From positions 1-62,433 of the forward strand of contig JARGGJ010000008.1 in the NCBI GenBank assembly GCA_029210915.1: a stretch of DNA of 62,433 nucleotides, given 5' to 3'. Positions 1 to 9,603 of the stretch are shown piece after piece (the stretch's first letter is position 1; each line of letters begins with the position of its first letter). The DNA comes from Patescibacteria group bacterium. GTDB lineage: Bacteria; Patescibacteriota; Patescibacteriia; 2-12-FULL-60-25. The notes beneath the pieces are model-generated. The model was not told the DNA's origin. It ran no database searches and worked only from the letters and a program-made list of their open reading frames with translations. The translations under genes and the position numbers were made by a program.

Positions 1-146
1 ATGAAGGAGTTATGGCATATTATTAAATGGTACTTAAATCATTAGTTTGCTAGTCTAGAGCCATAACAAATAACAAAGCGAGCGGATGGGATTTATTTTA
101 TTATTTGTGATTTATTATTTATTATTTTGCGTAGCGATAGCGAAGC

Positions 147-458
147 ATGAGTATGGCTTGGAAATCTTTAAAATCATTGTTGAATAAATCTTTGCAGACG
201 GCGGGAATCGAAGAGCAGATAAATGCTCAGCGTGTTTTGGATACGGCAGATAAATTATTAAAGCAAAGATGGGGAGAGGAAATGGGGGGTATGATGATTT
301 TTAAATCTTTTGCCTCGGGTACATTGCAAGCTGTGTCCACTTCTCCGGGTGCGATGCAAACATTAAAAGCCGAGAGGATTGATTTTATGAATGCGATAAA
401 TTATCAACTTGGAAAACGAGTCGTGTATAAGATCAATATTAGGTTGCAGGGATACTAA
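147..458 (+). CDS. DciA-like protein (DUF721 family)
   Basis: A 103-residue protein with the layout of the DUF721/DciA family: an N-terminal helical part, then a beta-rich core ending in a short KINIRLQGY-type strand. DciA-type proteins help load the replicative helicase in bacteria without DnaC; that role is known for the family and only inferred here. It is shorter than many DciA proteins and has no extra C-terminal domain. The start could be the ATG at 147 or the next ATG at 153, and no Shine-Dalgarno site precedes either. It stands alone; the next gene is 300 bp away behind a repeat-filled gap. Confidence 0.6.
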   Translation: MSMAWKSLKSLLNKSLQTAGIEEQINAQRVLDTADKLLKQRWGEEMGGMMIFKSFASGTLQAVSTSPGAMQTLKAERIDFMNAINYQLGKRVVYKINIRLQGY

Positions 459-750
459 CTGGAAATAACCAATAACCAAGCTCCAATGTCCAATAAATCA
501 CCAATAATCAATAAATCAACCAATATTCAGTTAACAAAATATCCAATTGGTTATTTTGTTTGGATATATATCTAATTTTTCAAATTATTCACGCCAGAGG
601 CGGAGATTGTAATTTGTGTATTTTTATGGATATGAGATATTCGGAGTTTTGGTTTTGATTATTGTTTGGAAATTTTATTTTTTTTATATTGGTTATTGGT
701 GATTTATTGGTGATTGTAATATTGATTATTGGTTATTATGGTTATTATGG
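459..750. repeat. Imperfect palindrome of ACCAATAA-type words
   Basis: The gap after the DciA-like gene is built from variants of CCAATAA/AATCACCAATAATC on the left and their complement (TTATTGGTGATT) on the right, so the whole gap can fold on itself. The same word family recurs at 14266-14340 and 15255-15390. I see no gene in it. Confidence 0.6.
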
Positions 751-756
751 TATAAT
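751..756 (+). promoter_or_regulatory. -10 box of a leaderless gene
   Basis: TATAAT ends 9 nt before the ATG at 766, so transcription would begin at or next to the start codon and the mRNA would lack a leader and ribosome-binding site. Confidence 0.55.
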
Positions 757-765
757 GTGTGGGTT

Positions 766-1155
766 ATGAGTTTTAAATGGTATGCAGTTTTAATGGGATT
801 GGGTACGGGGCTCGCATGGGTTGCCTGGATTATTATTATACAAACGATGAATCCGGATGAAGCTGGTTTTTTGGGATTGTTTTTCTTTTTTATTACTTTG
901 TTTTTGGCATTGGTTGGAACAATATCCATGCTGGGTTTAATTTATCGCATAGGAATACGAAAAAGAACCGACATGATAATGCGAGAGGTGAGGGTTGCTT
1001 TTAGGCATGCGATGTTATTATCGTTTTTAGCGATTATTGCATTGTGGTTTTCTTCACAAGATTGGCTAAGGTGGTATACCTTGGTTGGGTTTTTGTTGGT
1101 GATTGTTGCTGTAGAATATTTGTTTTTGGTGTTGGTAGATGCCGAAAGACGTTGA
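766..1155 (+). CDS. Four-helix membrane protein, unknown
   Basis: I do not recognise the family. About 129 residues with four hydrophobic segments (near residues 5-25, 32-58, 83-97 and 103-124) and a basic loop, IRKRTDMIMREVR, between the second and third. The start is placed at the ATG at 766 rather than the GTG at 757, because the GTG directly abuts a TATAAT box and the ATG fits a leaderless transcript. It ends 233 bp before mreB; a role in the envelope is possible but not shown. Confidence 0.6.
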   Translation: MSFKWYAVLMGLGTGLAWVAWIIIIQTMNPDEAGFLGLFFFFITLFLALVGTISMLGLIYRIGIRKRTDMIMREVRVAFRHAMLLSFLAIIALWFSSQDWLRWYTLVGFLLVIVAVEYLFLVLVDAERR

Positions 1156-1237
1156 GTAATTTTATTGTTCATAACAATTAGCCTTATAAACACATTTTGT
1201 ATACGATATCCACTTGCTGGAACTTTTTTTTTGTGCC

Positions 1238-1388
1238 TAAATACTAAGCAAACTCGCTACCGGCAGATTGCTGATATCGCCAAAGGCGATCAAGAGCGGA
1301 TACCTCCAAAGGTGGTCGAGAGCTGATAGCAGGCAAAGTGTTATTAAGTTATTCGCCATTTGCTATCGGCTATCAGCTAAAAATAATT
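1238..1388. repeat. Hairpin-rich repeat upstream of mreB
   Basis: Contains the small hairpin ATCGCC-AAA-GGCGAT near 1275-1289 and the inverted words GCTGATAGC (1322-1330) and GCTATCGGCTATCAGC (near 1363-1379), ending right before the mreB start. It could be leader structure or a mobile palindrome; no gene is seen. Confidence 0.45.
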
Positions 1389-2435
1389 ATGCTAGAAAGA
1401 TTACTACATAGATTTTCAACGGATATAGGTTTGGACTTGGGAACTTCCACAACTTTGTTATACGCACAAGGCAGGGGTATTGTTGTTCATGAGCCATCTG
1501 TGGTGGCGATAAATAATCGAAATGGGCAAGTGTTGTCGATAGGTCATGAAGCTAAATCCATGTTGGGTAAAACTCCGCAACACGTAACCATGTCTAAACC
1601 CATGCAACGGGGAATTATTTCAGATTACGAAGTGGTAGAGAAGATGCTGAAGTATTTTTTTCAGAAGATAAACAGGGAATATAAATTATTTATTCCGAGG
1701 CCAAGAGTTGTTATTGGTGTACCGCTTGATGTTACAGAAGTGGAAAGAAAAGCTGTTGGTGATGTTGTAATGTCCGCAGGTGCTTATGATTTTGCTTTGG
1801 TAGAAAAACCGCTCGCGGCCGCAATTGGAATAGGATTGCCTATCTCAGAGCCGGTAGGAAACATGATTGTTGATATTGGGGGTGGAACTACAGAGATCGC
1901 AGTAATATCTTTAAATGGCATTGTTACCGCAAAATCCATCCCCATTGCGGGCGATGAAATGAACAGGAATATCATTCAATACGGCAGAGATGTGTTTAAT
2001 ATCCTACTCGGAGAAAGAGTGGCTGAAGAAGTTAAGATTGCGGTTGGTTCGGCAATTCCACTAAAAGAAAGAATAGAGGTATCAATGCGCGGGCGCGATC
2101 TTTTATCGGGTTTGCCTCGAGAAATTTTTATAACAGACAGCCAAGTCAGAGAGGCTATTGCACGTTCCGTAAGATCCATTGTTGAACATATAAAATCCAT
2201 TTTAGAAATTACACCACCGGAATTAGTAGCTGATATTTATCGCAGAGGTATAATTTTAACGGGTGGAGGTGCATTGCTTCGGGGGATGGATGAGGCTATT
2301 CGTGAACAAACAGGTATACCGGTCCGCGTGGTCGAGGACCCGGTTTCTACCGTTGCCCGCGGGGCAGGCATGTTGCTTGAAATACCGGAAATATTGAACG
2401 ATATTACGTTGCCCAAAACAGATAGAATTGTTTAG
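1389..2435 (+). CDS. mreB: Rod shape-determining protein MreB
   Basis: Actin-like ATPase of 348 residues that forms membrane-bound filaments directing lateral wall synthesis. Visible motifs: phosphate-1 loop DIGLDLGTSTT (residues 12-22), phosphate-2 loop VDIGGGTTEIAV (about 160-171) and adenosine loop ILTGGGALLRGMDE near the C-terminus. The N-terminal MLERLLHRFS is the expected amphipathic membrane helix, so the ATG at 1389 is preferred over an upstream start at 1338, which would only translate repeat sequence. It opens an mreB-mreC-mreD-PBP2 operon with 2 bp to mreC. Confidence 0.97.
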   Translation: MLERLLHRFSTDIGLDLGTSTTLLYAQGRGIVVHEPSVVAINNRNGQVLSIGHEAKSMLGKTPQHVTMSKPMQRGIISDYEVVEKMLKYFFQKINREYKLFIPRPRVVIGVPLDVTEVERKAVGDVVMSAGAYDFALVEKPLAAAIGIGLPISEPVGNMIVDIGGGTTEIAVISLNGIVTAKSIPIAGDEMNRNIIQYGRDVFNILLGERVAEEVKIAVGSAIPLKERIEVSMRGRDLLSGLPREIFITDSQVREAIARSVRSIVEHIKSILEITPPELVADIYRRGIILTGGGALLRGMDEAIREQTGIPVRVVEDPVSTVARGAGMLLEIPEILNDITLPKTDRIV

Positions 2436-2437
2436 GT

Positions 2438-3250
2438 ATGCAACGTCAAAGTAAAACCATGGTAATAATTTTTACAATCATAATGTCGGTTGTCTTTTTG
2501 CATGTAACAAGATTGTTGGTGCCAATAGAGGATTTGCTAAGGAGTATGTTAGCGCCACTGGGTTCCTTGGCAACAAAAGTTGGGACAGGTGCAAGCGAGC
2601 GAGTACAGGATTTAGAAGGTGATAGCATTTGCAATAATGAAATAGAGGAGCTGAGATTGCAATTAAACCATTTAAGCGTTGATTATGTTCAATTGCATGC
2701 TTTAAAGGAAGAGAACGCTGTTTTACGAAATACGTTAGGTTTTGTGGAACAACAAGGTTATGAATCCGTAATGGCTAATATTATAAGCCGTTCCGTTGTG
2801 CCCGATAGAGGATTTTTTATGATAGATAGAGGTTCGAAAGATGGAATTGAAATAGGTATGGCGGTTATTTTTGGTGAGGGTGTTTATGTTGGAAAAATTA
2901 CAAAGATTTATGAAAGAACCGCCATAGCCACTTTAACAACGGATCCAACAAGCAAGGTGGCAATATCTTTGGCCGGGCAACATAAATTGATAGGTTTGGT
3001 AGAAGGCAAGGGAAACAGAACCGCCACCGCAACGTTGATACCGCAAGAGGAAGAAGTACGTTCCAATGATGTATTTGTAACCTCCGGCACAGAGGAAAAG
3101 ATACCGCCTGATTTAGTGGTCGGTATAATTAATCAAGTTTTGGATGAGTCCACGGATCCTTTTAAAGAGGCTACAATTGAACCTATAGTACAAACGGATT
3201 ATCTAAACGTTGTGGCTGTACTTCGACCTAAGGTTTTAAGCCCGCTTTAG
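2438..3250 (+). CDS. mreC: Rod shape-determining protein MreC
   Basis: 270 residues: one membrane anchor (about 8-26), a predicted coiled coil (about 65-100, rich in E/L/N) and the MreC beta-domains, with a conserved stretch near SRSVVPDRGFFMIDRGSKDG. MreC links MreB filaments to the periplasmic wall enzymes and activates PBP2. It starts 2 bp after mreB and ends 1 bp before mreD, so the three are surely cotranscribed. Confidence 0.95.
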   Translation: MQRQSKTMVIIFTIIMSVVFLHVTRLLVPIEDLLRSMLAPLGSLATKVGTGASERVQDLEGDSICNNEIEELRLQLNHLSVDYVQLHALKEENAVLRNTLGFVEQQGYESVMANIISRSVVPDRGFFMIDRGSKDGIEIGMAVIFGEGVYVGKITKIYERTAIATLTTDPTSKVAISLAGQHKLIGLVEGKGNRTATATLIPQEEEVRSNDVFVTSGTEEKIPPDLVVGIINQVLDESTDPFKEATIEPIVQTDYLNVVAVLRPKVLSPL

Positions 3251-3251
3251 T

Positions 3252-3785
3252 ATGCGAATTTCCTCATATGCCGCGGTGACGGGTATAGCCGTAATGATAG
3301 GTGTGTATGAAGGCAGTATGGTTGGATCCTTGCCGGTAATTTTTACTTACCTGCATCCGGTTTTGCCCATGCTGGTTATGTTTTTTTTATTAAAAAGGCC
3401 TCAGGCGGCGTATATTACCGCAGGGGTTTCCGGTGTTGTGGTGGATTTAATCTCCGCAACACCAACGGGTTTTGCCACGGCCAGGTGGTTGTTAGTGGCC
3501 TTTGTTATCGATCTTATAGCCGAAAATATAATTACCAATAGATCCATGTATGGCTCTTGGGTATTGGTTTTTTTGGCAAGATTGTCTGAGTTGCTGATAA
3601 TATTTATTACATACTTTTTTTATAAATATCTCTTGGAAAGGATTTTTATTTTACAAAATTACGATGTTTATTTTTATTCCATTGTGATTGATTTGGTTTT
3701 GACCTCGGTGCTTTTTTTAGGAACAACTTTGTTTACAAAAAGATTTTTGACTTTTATTCCATTCATGAAAGGCCGATATGGATAA
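3252..3785 (+). CDS. mreD: Rod shape-determining protein MreD
   Basis: A 177-residue integral membrane protein with about five hydrophobic segments, matching MreD in size and position. Sequence similarity in this family is always low, so the assignment leans on order: it sits between mreC and the PBP2 gene and overlaps the latter by 8 bp. Confidence 0.85.
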   Translation: MRISSYAAVTGIAVMIGVYEGSMVGSLPVIFTYLHPVLPMLVMFFLLKRPQAAYITAGVSGVVVDLISATPTGFATARWLLVAFVIDLIAENIITNRSMYGSWVLVFLARLSELLIIFITYFFYKYLLERIFILQNYDVYFYSIVIDLVLTSVLFLGTTLFTKRFLTFIPFMKGRYG

Positions 3786-5739
3786 AGATTTTAAACAAAT
3801 TTTTTCATGGCCAGATAAAAGCCCTTGGGGTTTGCAGGTTTCGAATACACATGATTCCCAAGTTTCTTCCGAGGTGATGTATGAAGAGGATGCAACAAAA
3901 ATCAGAGAAAGGCCTATTTATGTTGGATTATCGATTCCTTTGCATAGGTTTTATTATCTTGCGGCGGCGCTTTTTTTAATGATAGGGGCATTAATGGCAA
4001 GAGCTTTTTGGATGCAAGGAATTTCGTATTCTTATTATCAAGCAAAAGCAGATTCCAATAGGCTAAGAACAATGGTTATTATACCACCCAGAGGTATGAT
4101 AGTGGACAGACAGGGGGTTGTTCTTGCTGAGAATGAATCAACGTTTGATGTAACGGTTGTACCGCTCGATTTGCCTCTTGAAGAATCAAAACGCAATGAG
4201 ATTTTGGGTACGATTGCAAGGGTAACGGGAACTGATATTGCCGCTTTAAAAAGCGTGGTTGATTCTTCGACTGTATGGGACAGGTCTGTGCCTTTGGTTC
4301 GAGATATCCCTTATGAGCAAGCGATAACATTAAAAATTAAATTGGCCGGAGAACAGTCGGTTGATATTGTGCATGGTTTAAAGCGAAAATATCGACAATC
4401 GGGGCAACTTTTAAGCTTGGGGCATATTTTGGGTTATGTTGGTAAAATATCGCCCGAACAATATGAAGAAAAAAAACAATTTGATTATCAGCAAACGGAT
4501 TTGGTTGGTAAGGCGGGTATAGAAGAGTCTTATGAGTTTTGGTTGGCCGGGCAAAGGGGAGAAAGAATAACCGAGGTAGACGCTTTTGGACAAGGTAAAA
4601 GAATTGTTCACGATGATGAGGCTGTATCGGGCCAGATATTGGAGTTATCGATTGATTTAAGATTACAAAAAGCCGCCGAGGATGCCATCAAAAAAAGTAT
4701 AGAAGAAAATGAAGATATAAAAAAGGGAGTAGCCATAGCAATGGATCCGAGGGATGGGTCTATCTTGGCATCTGTATCTTGGCCGGCTTATGATAATAAT
4801 GCATTTTCAGGGAAAGTATCGAGTACTGTTTACGCGGCGTTGTTAGATGATCCGAATACGCCACTTTTGCCCAGGGCTTGGGCGGGTTTATACCCTTCGG
4901 GTTCTACAATTAAACCGGTTTATGCGTTGGCGGCTTTGGCTGACGGAATCATTACCCCAAGGACAACAATTTTATCTACGGGAGGAATTTGGGTTAGTAG
5001 CAGGTTTTTTCCTGATTGGAAGCCCGGAGGGCATGGTTTAACGGATGTAAGGCGCGCTATTGCTTGGTCTGTGAATACTTTTTTTTATACAATAGGAGGT
5101 GGTACCGATAATTTTACAGGACTCGGAGCTAACAGAATGGCGGAGTGGTTGTATAAGTTTGGTTTTGGTGAACCGCTGGGTTTGGATGTGGCCGGGGAGT
5201 ATGCGGGGCTTGTGCCTACGCCCGAGTGGAGAGTGCAAAAAAGAAACGAGCGGTGGTATATTGGTGATACTTATAATTATGCAATTGGCCAAGGAGATTT
5301 TTTAGTGACGCCGTTGCAAATTGCGGTTTCAACCGCGGAAATTGCCAATGGAGGAAAAAGAATCAGGCCGCATTTTGTGATGAATCAAAATGCTTATGCC
5401 TCTTATGAAGAATCAGAGCCCATGAATATCTCCGACGAGCCTTTGGCCGGTGCGGATGATGTTGAGGTTGTGAGATTGGGTATGAGAGATACTGTTTTGT
5501 ATGGATCCGGAAGAAGTTTCTTGAACTTTCCGGTACCTGTGGCCGGTAAAACGGGTACTGCTCAGTGGAGGGCGGATAAGCCGAACCATGCTTGGTTTAC
5601 GGCTTTTGCGCCGTTCGAAGAGCCTCGCATAGTGGTTACGGTTTTGCTCGAAGAGGGCACGGAGGGCTCGGAAACGGCTATACCTGTTGCTCGGGCTATT
5701 TTAGAGGCTTGGAATACGTATTCCGATGAGTTGCCTTAA
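3778..5739 (+). CDS. mrdA: Penicillin-binding protein 2 (transpeptidase)
   Basis: 653 residues: a cytoplasmic tail of about 55, one membrane segment (about 58-80), a dimerisation domain beginning PPRGMIVDRQG, and a class B transpeptidase domain. The catalytic motifs are intact: SxxK as S376-TI-K379, SxN as S431-V-N433 and KTG at 591-593. It cross-links lateral wall peptidoglycan together with RodA, but no rodA gene lies in the window. The cytoplasmic tail is longer than usual for MrdA. The start overlaps mreD by 8 bp. Confidence 0.95.
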   Translation: MDKDFKQIFSWPDKSPWGLQVSNTHDSQVSSEVMYEEDATKIRERPIYVGLSIPLHRFYYLAAALFLMIGALMARAFWMQGISYSYYQAKADSNRLRTMVIIPPRGMIVDRQGVVLAENESTFDVTVVPLDLPLEESKRNEILGTIARVTGTDIAALKSVVDSSTVWDRSVPLVRDIPYEQAITLKIKLAGEQSVDIVHGLKRKYRQSGQLLSLGHILGYVGKISPEQYEEKKQFDYQQTDLVGKAGIEESYEFWLAGQRGERITEVDAFGQGKRIVHDDEAVSGQILELSIDLRLQKAAEDAIKKSIEENEDIKKGVAIAMDPRDGSILASVSWPAYDNNAFSGKVSSTVYAALLDDPNTPLLPRAWAGLYPSGSTIKPVYALAALADGIITPRTTILSTGGIWVSSRFFPDWKPGGHGLTDVRRAIAWSVNTFFYTIGGGTDNFTGLGANRMAEWLYKFGFGEPLGLDVAGEYAGLVPTPEWRVQKRNERWYIGDTYNYAIGQGDFLVTPLQIAVSTAEIANGGKRIRPHFVMNQNAYASYEESEPMNISDEPLAGADDVEVVRLGMRDTVLYGSGRSFLNFPVPVAGKTGTAQWRADKPNHAWFTAFAPFEEPRIVVTVLLEEGTEGSETAIPVARAILEAWNTYSDELP

Positions 5740-5828
5740 ATTGACAGTTGATTTTTATCTCATTATACTTAATAAACACAAATTAATTATATACGCAGGC
5801 CAGAATGTGCTTGCTTTGAATTGTTTAT

Positions 5829-6293
5829 ATGCCACAACAAGTACACTATTTTAGCGAGGAGGGTTTAGAAAAATTAAAAGAAGAATTAAACCTTCTAAAA
5901 ACTGTTCGCGTAAAGGAAACCTCGGCCAGAATCGAATCGGCTAAGGCGCTTGGGGATCTTAAAGAAAATTCCGAATATCACAGCGCAAAGGAAGAAATGG
6001 GTTTTGTGCAGGGCAGGATTCGCGAGATTGAAGAGATATTAAAAAATGTAAAAATTATTGATGAATCTTCAGGTGGAGATGTTGTTAGAGTTGGCTCTAC
6101 CGTGGAGGTTGACTCTAAGACGGGTCCGCGATCTTATAAGATTGTTGGCTCGGCGGAAGCGGACCCCGTAAACGGACTCATTTCCAACGAATCACCAATG
6201 GGGCAATCGTTTTTAGATTGTAAGGTTGGAGATGAAGTAGAGGTTAAAACCCCCGGAGGAATCGCTTATTACACTATTTTAAAGATTCAATAG
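5829..6293 (+). CDS. greA: Transcription elongation factor GreA
   Basis: 154 residues, the normal length. The N-terminal coiled coil contains the typical LKENSEYHSAKEEMGFVQGR segment with its acidic tip, and the C-terminal FKBP-like domain ends with GGIAYYTILKIQ. GreA rescues backtracked RNA polymerase by stimulating transcript cleavage. It lies 89 bp after the PBP2 gene and 5 bp before serS, forming a unit with it. Confidence 0.96.
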   Translation: MPQQVHYFSEEGLEKLKEELNLLKTVRVKETSARIESAKALGDLKENSEYHSAKEEMGFVQGRIREIEEILKNVKIIDESSGGDVVRVGSTVEVDSKTGPRSYKIVGSAEADPVNGLISNESPMGQSFLDCKVGDEVEVKTPGGIAYYTILKIQ

Positions 6294-6298
6294 TATCT

Positions 6299-7561
6299 AT
6301 GATAGATATAAAATATTTACGCGAACACACAGAAGATGTACGCGCTAATTGCGTGGCTCGAAGAGCAAAAGTTGATTTGGATGCAATTTTAAAAGTTGAT
6401 ACGGATTACAATGTTTTACTTCAAGAAGTAGAAAAAATAAGAGCAGATAGAAACGAAATCGCCAATCAATCTAAGGGCGGCAAGCCGTCGGAGGAGATGG
6501 TTGAGAAGGGCAAAAAATTAAAAGAAGAATTAGCTGCCAAAGAAGAGTTGTTAAAGGATTTAGAGGTTAAACGGGCGTTATTGTTGCACGCTATTCCCAA
6601 TTTGACTCATGAAGCAGTTCCTGACGGAGATGGTGATGAGGATAATAAGGTAATACGTAAAATTGGTGAACCGGCTAAACTTTCGGAGCCTTTGGACCAT
6701 GTGGCGCTGGCGGCAAAACACGATTTAATGGATTTTGAGCGCGGGGCTAAAGTAGCCGGTGCTAAGTTTTACTTTCTCAAAAATAAATTAGCGATACTTG
6801 AGCAGGCTGTTTTACGATATGGTATGGATTTTATGATGCGCGAAGGTTATGAGTTTATTACTACTCCGGATGTTGCAAAAGAAGAGGTGTTGATTGGTAA
6901 AGGATTCCAACCTCGCGGACCGGAGAAGCAGGTATATTTTATAGAGGATTCCGATCTGGCTTTGGTTGGAACTGCAGAGATTCCGATGTTGGGTTATCAT
7001 ATGAATGAGGTTTTTGAAGCGGAATTATTGCCCAAAAAATATGTGGCTTTTTCGCATTGCTTTAGAACCGAGTCCGGTTCGTATGGCAGAGAATCGTATG
7101 GTTTGTATAGAGTGCATCAGTTCTCGAAAGTTGAGATGTTTGCTTTTGCCAAGCCGGAGCAATCCGAGGCGATACATCTGGAGTTTTTAGCCATGGAAGA
7201 AAAGTTTTGGCAGAGTCTGGGGATACCTTATCAAGTTGTAGATTGCGCATCGGGTGATTTGGGAGCATCGGATTATCGCAGATATGATATCGAAGCTTGG
7301 ATGTGGGGCAGGAACGAAGGTAAAGGAGGCTACGGAGAGGTGACTTCGGCGTCAAACTGTATCGATTATCAAGCACGTGGAATGAATATCAAGTATAAAG
7401 ATAAAGAGGGGAATAAGGGTTTGGTACACACATTAAACGGAACGGTGGTGGCGGCTCCAAGAGCCTTGATTTCCATTCTCGAGAATTATCAGCAAATAAA
7501 TGGAACTATTAAGATCCCGGATGTCTTGGTTCCTTACTGCGGTTTTTCTGAAATTGGCTAA
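6299..7561 (+). CDS. serS: Seryl-tRNA synthetase
   Basis: 420 residues: an N-terminal tRNA-binding coiled coil (about 30-105) and a class II catalytic core. Motif 2 is seen as FRTESGSYGRESYGLYR, followed by HQFSKVEMF, and motif 3 lies near GEVTSASNCIDYQARGMNI, close to the usual SCSNCTDFQARR. It charges tRNA-Ser. It begins 5 bp after greA. Confidence 0.97.
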   Translation: MIDIKYLREHTEDVRANCVARRAKVDLDAILKVDTDYNVLLQEVEKIRADRNEIANQSKGGKPSEEMVEKGKKLKEELAAKEELLKDLEVKRALLLHAIPNLTHEAVPDGDGDEDNKVIRKIGEPAKLSEPLDHVALAAKHDLMDFERGAKVAGAKFYFLKNKLAILEQAVLRYGMDFMMREGYEFITTPDVAKEEVLIGKGFQPRGPEKQVYFIEDSDLALVGTAEIPMLGYHMNEVFEAELLPKKYVAFSHCFRTESGSYGRESYGLYRVHQFSKVEMFAFAKPEQSEAIHLEFLAMEEKFWQSLGIPYQVVDCASGDLGASDYRRYDIEAWMWGRNEGKGGYGEVTSASNCIDYQARGMNIKYKDKEGNKGLVHTLNGTVVAAPRALISILENYQQINGTIKIPDVLVPYCGFSEIG

Positions 7562-7582
7562 TGAATACTAAATTTATTCATT

Positions 7583-8737
7583 ATGTCAATAAAAAATCAA
7601 CATAATTATAGAACTTGGGTTGAAGTTTCCGATAAAGCCATATCTAAAAATATCAGTGCGGTGAGGAATTTGCTCTCACGTGAAACGGATTTGGTGGCCG
7701 TTGTTAAATCCAATGCTTACGGACATGGGTTAATGGAGGTGGTGCAAATTGCTTATAAAAATAATGTAAAGAGGTTTGCGGTAGATTCGATAGATGAGGC
7801 TTTAAAAATAAGAAGCGTTTATAGCGATGCTTGGATTTTAGTAATGGGTTATATTTTGCCCGTAAGATTATATGAGGCGATAGACGCGGATATATCTTTT
7901 GTGGCTTATTCGGATTTGTATCTTTCCGTATTGGAGTCTATTAAAACTGAGAAAAAAGCCAAGGTGCATTTAAAGATAGAAACCGGAACAATGAGGCAAG
8001 GTTTGTGCGGAGAGGAATTAAGCGCGTACGCAGAAAAAGTAAAAAATATTCCACAAGTTTTGATTGAGGGAATGTATACGCATTTTGCCAATATCGAAGA
8101 TACTTCGGATCATATTTTTGCGGAACAGCAGTTAAAGAATTTTAACTCCGCAATAGAACAATTAAAAAACATCGGTATTGATCCACCCTTAAAACACACC
8201 GCTTGTTCTGCGGCGATAATACTTTTGGAATCCACACATTTTAATATAGCGAGGCTGGGAATATCGCTTTATGGGCTTTGGTCATCAAAAGAGACGAAAG
8301 CTATTTCACAGCAAAAAAATCAAGATTTTTCGCTTAGTACGGCTTTAACTTGGAAAACAACAATTGCGCAAATTAAAAATGTTGAAGCGGGTACAGCTGT
8401 AAGTTATGGCCTAACTGAAAGTGTTGCAAGAAATTCTAAGTTGGCAATTTTACCGGTTGGTTACTGGGATGGATATGATAGAGGTTTAAGCAGTGTTGGT
8501 AATGTTTTGGTTGGAGGTAAGAGATGCAAAGTTATAGGAAGGGTTTGCATGAATATGATGATTGTTGATGTTACAGATGCGCCCGAAGCGCATGAAGGAT
8601 CTGAAGTTGTGTTACTTGGTTCCCAAAGTGAAGATCAAATAACGGCCGATATGATTGCAGGGAAAATAAATACAATAAATTACGAAGTTGTTACACGTAT
8701 AAATCCAAACTTGCCAAGAATTATTGTAGAAGATTAA
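7583..8737 (+). CDS. alr: Alanine racemase
   Basis: 384 residues, a fold-III PLP enzyme. K42 in VVKSNAYGHG is the PLP lysine and the tyrosine in AVSYGLT is the second catalytic base; the C-terminal domain carries GRVCMNMMIVDVT. It makes D-alanine for peptidoglycan stems, which fits its place between the MreBCD-PBP2 genes and an FtsQ-like gene. It starts 21 bp after serS. Confidence 0.95.
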   Translation: MSIKNQHNYRTWVEVSDKAISKNISAVRNLLSRETDLVAVVKSNAYGHGLMEVVQIAYKNNVKRFAVDSIDEALKIRSVYSDAWILVMGYILPVRLYEAIDADISFVAYSDLYLSVLESIKTEKKAKVHLKIETGTMRQGLCGEELSAYAEKVKNIPQVLIEGMYTHFANIEDTSDHIFAEQQLKNFNSAIEQLKNIGIDPPLKHTACSAAIILLESTHFNIARLGISLYGLWSSKETKAISQQKNQDFSLSTALTWKTTIAQIKNVEAGTAVSYGLTESVARNSKLAILPVGYWDGYDRGLSSVGNVLVGGKRCKVIGRVCMNMMIVDVTDAPEAHEGSEVVLLGSQSEDQITADMIAGKINTINYEVVTRINPNLPRIIVED

Positions 8738-8754
8738 ACGTTATTTTGTGAATT

Positions 8755-9603
8755 ATGATTTATAAACCGGAGGATACAATAGAAGAAGGTGGCAGAATCA
8801 AAGGCAGGGGAGAGAGGCCGGCTTCTTCTTCGGGAATTGCTTATCTTCTATTTATTATATTTGTTATTTTTGCCGGGATTTGGTTTTTATTTTTTTCTCA
8901 TTTTTTTTCGGTGAGTGAGTACGAGATTTCTGAATTGAATGTTTTAGAGAAACAAGCGGTAGTAGGGGAGATAGAGACATACTTGGACAGTAAACCGAAT
9001 CTTATTAAAGATAGAAGAAACATTTTACTTATAGACGAGCAAGATGTTGCGAAACATCTAATGAACACATTTTTTGTTGATTCGGTTACTGTGGATAAGA
9101 GTTATCCTAATATTTTACGACTCAAGATTAAGGAGCGTCAGAGGAGTGTGATTTTGGTGACAAAAAACAAAATTTATATTGTTGATGATTATGGTGTGAT
9201 AACTGATTACGCGGATGAACAAACCGCATCAACCACAAAAAACTTTTTATCATCTTCTGTTCCCGTAGATTCCCTAAAAGAAATTTTTGTAGTTGCGCCA
9301 ACATCTACAATTTATGAAAAAGGATTTGAATATACAGATTCCAAGCGCGTCCGTAATTGGCTGGATTTAGCGGCCAACTTAAGAGATGCGGGAATTTGGT
9401 TTAAAGCATTATATTTGGATGAAAATGAAGCCGGAATCGTAAAAATAATCTTAAAAGAAAACAAAGATGTGATAATTGATATAGATGCACCGCTCACATC
9501 TCAGATAGAAACTTTGCGCCAATTTATACAGGCTAAACCGGCTTGGGATGATATTCATGAGTATATAGATGTTAGGATACCGGGGAGGATCTACTACAAA
9601 TAA
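8755..9603 (+). CDS. FtsQ/DivIB-like division protein
   Basis: 282 residues: a short cytoplasmic tail, one membrane segment (about 28-48), then a POTRA-type domain (about 50-125: FFSVSEYEISELNV..., with a second-half motif PNILRLKIKERQR) and a C-terminal beta domain. FtsQ/DivIB connects early and late divisome proteins. Similarity in the family is weak, so the call rests on architecture and on the wall-gene context 17 bp after alr. ftsA and ftsZ, which often follow, are absent here. Confidence 0.75.
   Translation: MIYKPEDTIEEGGRIKGRGERPASSSGIAYLLFIIFVIFAGIWFLFFSHFFSVSEYEISELNVLEKQAVVGEIETYLDSKPNLIKDRRNILLIDEQDVAKHLMNTFFVDSVTVDKSYPNILRLKIKERQRSVILVTKNKIYIVDDYGVITDYADEQTASTTKNFLSSSVPVDSLKEIFVVAPTSTIYEKGFEYTDSKRVRNWLDLAANLRDAGIWFKALYLDENEAGIVKIILKENKDVIIDIDAPLTSQIETLRQFIQAKPAWDDIHEYIDVRIPGRIYYK

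Noticed and set aside
1-146. Possible coding start at the first ATG of the window (ATGAAGGAG...)
   Set aside because: The frame hits stops quickly and the sequence is A/T-rich with repeat words (ATTTATTATTT); no gene can be supported.
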